DNA of 8,358 nucleotides from NCBI RefSeq assembly GCF_900765565.1, contig NZ_CAAFRZ010000147.1, positions 1-8,358 of the forward strand, in the 5' to 3' direction. The notes beneath the pieces are model-generated. The model saw only the letters and a list, made by a program, of their open reading frames with translations. It was not told the origin of the DNA and did no database searches. This document shows, in pieces, positions 4,657 through 8,358 of this stretch. The translations under genes were made by a program, and so were the position numbers. The DNA is from an uncultured Dialister sp. (GTDB taxonomy: Bacteria; Bacillota; Negativicutes; Veillonellales; Dialisteraceae). The first letter of the stretch is position 1. The number at the start of each line of letters is the position of its first letter.

Positions 4657-7600
4657 GTGAGAAAAGTAAAAACAATGGACGGCAATACAGCAGCCGCCTA
4701 TATTTCCTACGCCTTTACAGAAGTAGCTGCGATTTACCCCATTACCCCTTCCTCCCCCATGGCGGAATCGGTGGATGAATGGGCTGCCCATGGCAAGAAG
4801 AACCTCTTCGGTGATACGGTGCATGTGGTAGAAATGCAGGCTGAAGGCGGCGCTGCCGGTGCTTTCCACGGCTCCCTCCAGGGTGGGGCACTGACCACCA
4901 CCTACACCGCATCCCAGGGGATGCTCCTCATGATTCCGAACATGTACAAGGTAGCCGGCGAACTGCTGCCGGGCGTATTCCATATCGCCGCCCGTGCCCT
5001 GGCCAACCATGCCCTGTCCATTTTCGGCGACCACCAGGATGTCATGAGCGCCCGGGCTACGGGCTGCGCCATGCTGGCTGAAGCGAACGTCCAGGAAATC
5101 ATGGACCTCGCCGGCATTGCCCACCTGGCTGCCATCAAAGGCCGGGTCCCCTTCATCAACTTCTTCGATGGCTTCCGTACGAGCCATGAAATCCAGAAGG
5201 TAGAAGTCCTTGACTACGATGAACTGGCTCCCCTCATCGACCGGAAGGCACTCGCAGAATTCCGTGCCCGCGCCCTGAACCCGGACCATCCGGTCATCCG
5301 CGGCACCGCAGAAAATCCGGATGTCTACTTCCAGCACTGCGAAGCGGCGAACCCCTTCTACAACGCCCTGCCTGATATCGTCCAAGACTACATGGACAAG
5401 ATTTCCAAAATCACAGGAAGAAGCTACCACCTCTTCGACTACTACGGCGCACCGGACGCTGACCGTATCGTCATCGCCATCGGTTCCGTCACCGATATCT
5501 GCAAGGACGTCACCGATGCCCTCAATGCCCATGGCGAAAAGGTGGGTGTCCTGAACGTCCATCTCTACCGTCCATTCTCCGTGAAGCACTTCCTGGAACA
5601 GATCCCCTCCACCGTGAAGAAAATCGCTGTCCTCGACCGCACCCGTGAACCGGGCGCCATCGGCGAACCGCTGTACCTGGATGTGGTATCTGCCATCGCC
5701 TCCTCCGGCCGCTCCATCAAAGTCTGCGGCGGACGTTACGGTCTGGGCTCCAAAGATGTGATCCCGGAAGATATCATGGCAGTCTATGAACATCTGAAAG
5801 ATGAAAATCCGCGTCACAACTTCACCCTGTCCATCAACGATGATGTGACCGGCCTGTCCCTGGCTCCCGTACCGGTTCCGGAAATGCCGGCAAAACTGGT
5901 ATCCTGCAAGTTCTGGGGCTTCGGTTCCGACGGTACCGTAGGTGCCAACAAGAGCGCCATCAAGATCATCGGCGACCACACAAACCTCTACGCCCAGGGC
6001 TATTTCGCCTATGACTCCAAGAAATCCGGCGGTGTCACCATTTCCCATCTCCGCTTCGGCGAAGACCCCATCCGGAAACCTTACCTCATCCGGAAGGCTG
6101 ACTACATTGCCTGCCACCGTCCGTCCTACATTTATAAGTACGACCTCCTCCGGGGCTTCAAACCCGGCGGCATTTTCCTCCTGAACTCCCCCTGGAGAAA
6201 GGAAGACCTGGACCGGGTACTGCCGGCAGCCATGAAACGGAAACTTGCCGCCCTTCATGCGAAGTTCTACATCATCGATGCCTTTGAAATCGCCAAGAAG
6301 ATCGGTCTCGGCGGCCGCATCAACATGATCATGCAGTCTGCCTTCTTCCACCTCACCCACATCATCCCCGATGAAGATGCGGTGAAGTACCTGAAGGAAT
6401 CCAATGAAAAATCTTACGGCCGCAAGGGCCAGAACGTGGTAGACATGAACAATGCCGCTGTAGATGCCGGCATGACCGGCATCGAAGAGGTGGAAGTCCC
6501 GGCATCCTGGGAACATGCCACCACCGGCGGCTCTATTGCCCGGGTAGCCCGTCCTGACTTCGTGAAGAACGTGTGCGACGTCATGAACCGGCAGGAAGGG
6601 GACGACCTCCCTGTATCCACCTGGAAGGGCCTGGAAGATGGCACATTCCCCTCCGGCACCTCCAAGTACGAACGGCCGGCAGCTGCCATCAATATTCCTG
6701 AATGGATTCCGGAAAACTGTATCGAATGCAACCAGTGCTCCGTGGTATGCCCCCATGCCACCATCCGCCCTGTCCTCGTAACGGAAGAAGAAGCGGAAAA
6801 AGCACCGGAAGGATTCATTGTGAAGGAATTCCGGGGCCCCGTGAAGGGACTGAAATTCCGTATTATCATTGATCCCGAAGACTGCTACGGCTGCGGCATC
6901 TGCGCCAACACCTGCCCCGCTCCGAAGAAGGCTCTCGTCATGAAACCGGCAGAAACCCAGCTGCCGAAGCAGAACCTCTGGGACTACGCCATGAGCCTGC
7001 CGGCCCGGAAGAACCCCCTGGGCAAGGGCAACCTCAGAAGCGCCATGTTCGAACCGACATACTTCGAATTCTCCGGTGCCTGCGCCGGCTGCGGCGAAAC
7101 GCCGTACATCAATATGGTGACCCGCCTCTTCGGCGACCGCATGATGATTGCCAATGCCACCGGCTGTTCCTCCATTTACGGAGCCAGCTCCCCCTCCATG
7201 CCTTACACAAAGAATGCAAAGGGTGAAGGACCGGCATGGGCAAACTCCCTCTTCGAAGATAACGCAGAATACGGTCTCGGCATGCACCTGGGCGAAGGCA
7301 AGCTCCGTGACCGGCTTACCAATAAGCTGAAAGCCGTTCTCCCTGCTGCAGATGACACCGTAAAGGGCGCCATCGAAGAATGGCTGGACAAGAAGGATGT
7401 AGGAAACGGCACCAGAGACCGGGCTGACAAGCTCGAAGCCGCCCTCACTGCTGAAGTGGCTGCCCATCCGGAATACAAGGAACTGCTGGACCTGAAAGAC
7501 CACTTCGTGAAGAAATCCCAGTGGATCTTCGGCGGCGACGGCTGGGCCTACGATATCGGCTTCGGCGGCCTGGACCAGGTCCTCGCTTCCGGGGAAGATG

Positions 7601-8196
7601 TGAATGTCCTCGTCCTGGATACCGAAGTGTACTCCAATACCGGCGGACAGTCCAGTAAATCCACACCGGCCGCTGCCATCGCCAAGTTCGCAGCTTCCGG
7701 CAAGAAGACAAAGAAGAAGGACCTCGGCATGATCGCCGTCACCTACGGATACATCTACGTAGCCCAGATCGCTTTGGGTGCTGACATGAACCAGGCCTTC
7801 AAAGCCATCAGCGAAGCTGAAGCTTACCCGGGACCGTCCCTCATCATTGCCTACGCTCCCTGTATCAACCATGGCCTGAAAGCGGGCATGGGCAAATCTT
7901 CGGAAGAAGAAAAGAGAGCCGTGGAATGCGGCTACTGGTGCAACTGGCGCTACAACCCCCAGCTTCTGGAACAGGGCAAGAACCCCTTCCATCTGGACAG
8001 CCGTGAACCGAAGGGCAACTTCCGTGAATACCTCATGGGCGAAGTCCGCTTCGCTTCCCTGGCAAAACTCTTCCCTGACAAGGCAGAAGAACTCTTCCAA
8101 AAGACCGAAAGAGATGCCCGCCAGCGCCGGGAAAACTACGTCCGCATCCAGAAATCCTACGATATGGAACTGGCTGCAAAAGCAGAACAGAAATAA
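4657..8196 (+). CDS. nifJ: Pyruvate:ferredoxin (flavodoxin) oxidoreductase, single-chain
   Basis: Oxidatively decarboxylates pyruvate with CoA to acetyl-CoA, CO2 and reduced ferredoxin or flavodoxin; a cytoplasmic, thiamine diphosphate and iron-sulfur enzyme. It has 1179 residues and the full domain order. Pyruvate/pyrimidine-binding domain I spans about 1-255, with Thr30 in YPITPSSP, Glu63 in EMQAEGG and Arg113. Domain II runs to about 410 and the gamma-type domain from about 418 to 620. The ferredoxin domain has two 4Fe-4S sets: Cys688, 691, 694, 698 and Cys743, 746, 749, 753. The thiamine domain has Gly-Asp-Gly at 960-962, Asn994 in SNTGGQ, and proximal-cluster ligands Cys809, 812, 837 and 1069. 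These positions parallel Desulfovibrio africanus PFOR almost residue for residue. No C-terminal extension corresponding to that enzyme's oxygen-protecting domain is present. The GTG start at 4657 is chosen because RKVKTMDGNTAAA is the family N-terminus and AAAGGAG lies 10 bases upstream; an earlier ATG at 4585 would add 24 non-family residues. Confidence 0.98.
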   Translation: MRKVKTMDGNTAAAYISYAFTEVAAIYPITPSSPMAESVDEWAAHGKKNLFGDTVHVVEMQAEGGAAGAFHGSLQGGALTTTYTASQGMLLMIPNMYKVAGELLPGVFHIAARALANHALSIFGDHQDVMSARATGCAMLAEANVQEIMDLAGIAHLAAIKGRVPFINFFDGFRTSHEIQKVEVLDYDELAPLIDRKALAEFRARALNPDHPVIRGTAENPDVYFQHCEAANPFYNALPDIVQDYMDKISKITGRSYHLFDYYGAPDADRIVIAIGSVTDICKDVTDALNAHGEKVGVLNVHLYRPFSVKHFLEQIPSTVKKIAVLDRTREPGAIGEPLYLDVVSAIASSGRSIKVCGGRYGLGSKDVIPEDIMAVYEHLKDENPRHNFTLSINDDVTGLSLAPVPVPEMPAKLVSCKFWGFGSDGTVGANKSAIKIIGDHTNLYAQGYFAYDSKKSGGVTISHLRFGEDPIRKPYLIRKADYIACHRPSYIYKYDLLRGFKPGGIFLLNSPWRKEDLDRVLPAAMKRKLAALHAKFYIIDAFEIAKKIGLGGRINMIMQSAFFHLTHIIPDEDAVKYLKESNEKSYGRKGQNVVDMNNAAVDAGMTGIEEVEVPASWEHATTGGSIARVARPDFVKNVCDVMNRQEGDDLPVSTWKGLEDGTFPSGTSKYERPAAAINIPEWIPENCIECNQCSVVCPHATIRPVLVTEEEAEKAPEGFIVKEFRGPVKGLKFRIIIDPEDCYGCGICANTCPAPKKALVMKPAETQLPKQNLWDYAMSLPARKNPLGKGNLRSAMFEPTYFEFSGACAGCGETPYINMVTRLFGDRMMIANATGCSSIYGASSPSMPYTKNAKGEGPAWANSLFEDNAEYGLGMHLGEGKLRDRLTNKLKAVLPAADDTVKGAIEEWLDKKDVGNGTRDRADKLEAALTAEVAAHPEYKELLDLKDHFVKKSQWIFGGDGWAYDIGFGGLDQVLASGEDVNVLVLDTEVYSNTGGQSSKSTPAAAIAKFAASGKKTKKKDLGMIAVTYGYIYVAQIALGADMNQAFKAISEAEAYPGPSLIIAYAPCINHGLKAGMGKSSEEEKRAVECGYWCNWRYNPQLLEQGKNPFHLDSREPKGNFREYLMGEVRFASLAKLFPDKAEELFQKTERDARQRRENYVRIQKSYDMELAAKAEQK

Positions 8197-8216
8197 TCTG
8201 TGCTTAGCGGTATGAG

Positions 8217-8247
8217 AAAAGGACTGTGAGAAATCACAGTCCTTTTT
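8217..8247 (+). terminator. Rho-independent terminator of nifJ
   Basis: A perfect 13-bp stem, AAAAGGACTGTGA (8217-8229) with TCACAGTCCTTTT (8234-8246), closed by a GAAA tetraloop and running into TTTTT then CTTT. It lies about 20 bases after the TAA stop of nifJ, which is therefore transcribed alone or as the last gene of its unit. Confidence 0.93.
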
Positions 8248-8274
8248 CTTTGCGGAGGGAAGGATGCCCTGCCA

Positions 8275-8358
8275 ATTTCAGTGAGCTGTTAGAGCGAGCG
8301 GTTTGGCATGCTGTTGGACAGAGTCACTGGCACGGGGCTGCTAGCTTTTAGCTTCTAG
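8275..8358 (-). repeat. Interspersed heptamer-array repeat, copy C (cut by window end)
   Basis: Bases 8280-8358 match the reverse complement of 2879-2957 (copy B2) with about 9 mismatches in 79. The block GGTTTGGCATGCTGTTGG and the block around CAGAGTCACTGGCACGGGG are identical. ATTTCAGTGAGCTGTT at its left edge is also found at 2718-2733 (copy B1). Read on the minus strand, the array at 8358-8338 is CTAGAAG, CTAAAAG, CTAGCAG, so three heptamers are visible and the window ends exactly on a unit boundary. It begins about 28 bases after the nifJ terminator. Confidence 0.8.

Noticed and set aside
4636..8100. A 1154-codon open frame on the minus strand through nifJ
   Set aside because: It is codon-aligned with nifJ and stays open only because nifJ lacks TTA, CTA and TCA codons. 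The predicted protein is low-complexity-like (rich in Gly, Val, Phe, His and Asp) and has no family motif, while the sense frame is an intact PFOR.

Overview
The window looks like chromosomal DNA of a strictly anaerobic, moderately GC-rich bacterium. The markers are a single-chain pyruvate:ferredoxin oxidoreductase, a CofE-like protein of the kind found in anaerobic Firmicutes, clear GGAGG-type ribosome binding sites and tight overlapping operons. Overall protein style suggests a Negativicutes member (Veillonellaceae, perhaps Dialister-like), but that is an impression from sequence alone.

Layout. (1) 1-125: the first copy of an interspersed intergenic repeat. (2) 170-2618: a four-gene minus-strand operon, read from 2618 down to 214: hotdog-fold acyl-CoA thioesterase, glutamate racemase (murI), a membrane-anchored protein of unknown function, and a CofE-like (F420-0:gamma-glutamyl ligase family) protein. 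It ends in a strong terminator at 170-212. (3) 2716-2960: two repeat copies in inverted orientation. (4) 2984-4247: a minus-strand pair, a LysR-type regulator followed by an ATGA-coupled 101-residue single-span membrane protein, with its own terminator. (5) 4248-4656: a divergent control region with a LysR-type T-N11-A palindrome, a consensus-like -10 box and a hairpin in a long leader. (6) 4657-8196: pyruvate:ferredoxin (flavodoxin) oxidoreductase (nifJ/PFOR), complete, followed by a terminator at 8217-8247. (7) 8275-8358: a fourth repeat copy, cut by the window end.

How the genes may work together. PFOR makes acetyl-CoA and reduced ferredoxin from pyruvate and is the central catabolic enzyme here. 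The divergent LysR regulator, with a candidate operator between the two genes, is the obvious candidate for its control (inference). The murI operon supplies D-glutamate for peptidoglycan and carries accessory functions whose link to it is unclear.

The most unusual signal is the repeat family. Every copy carries a tandem array of a 7-bp unit, consensus CTAGNAG: four units in each complete array and three visible in the truncated copy. Each array has conserved flanks (TTTC on one side, CCCC on the other). Three of the four copies lie just beyond a terminator. I do not recognise this family.
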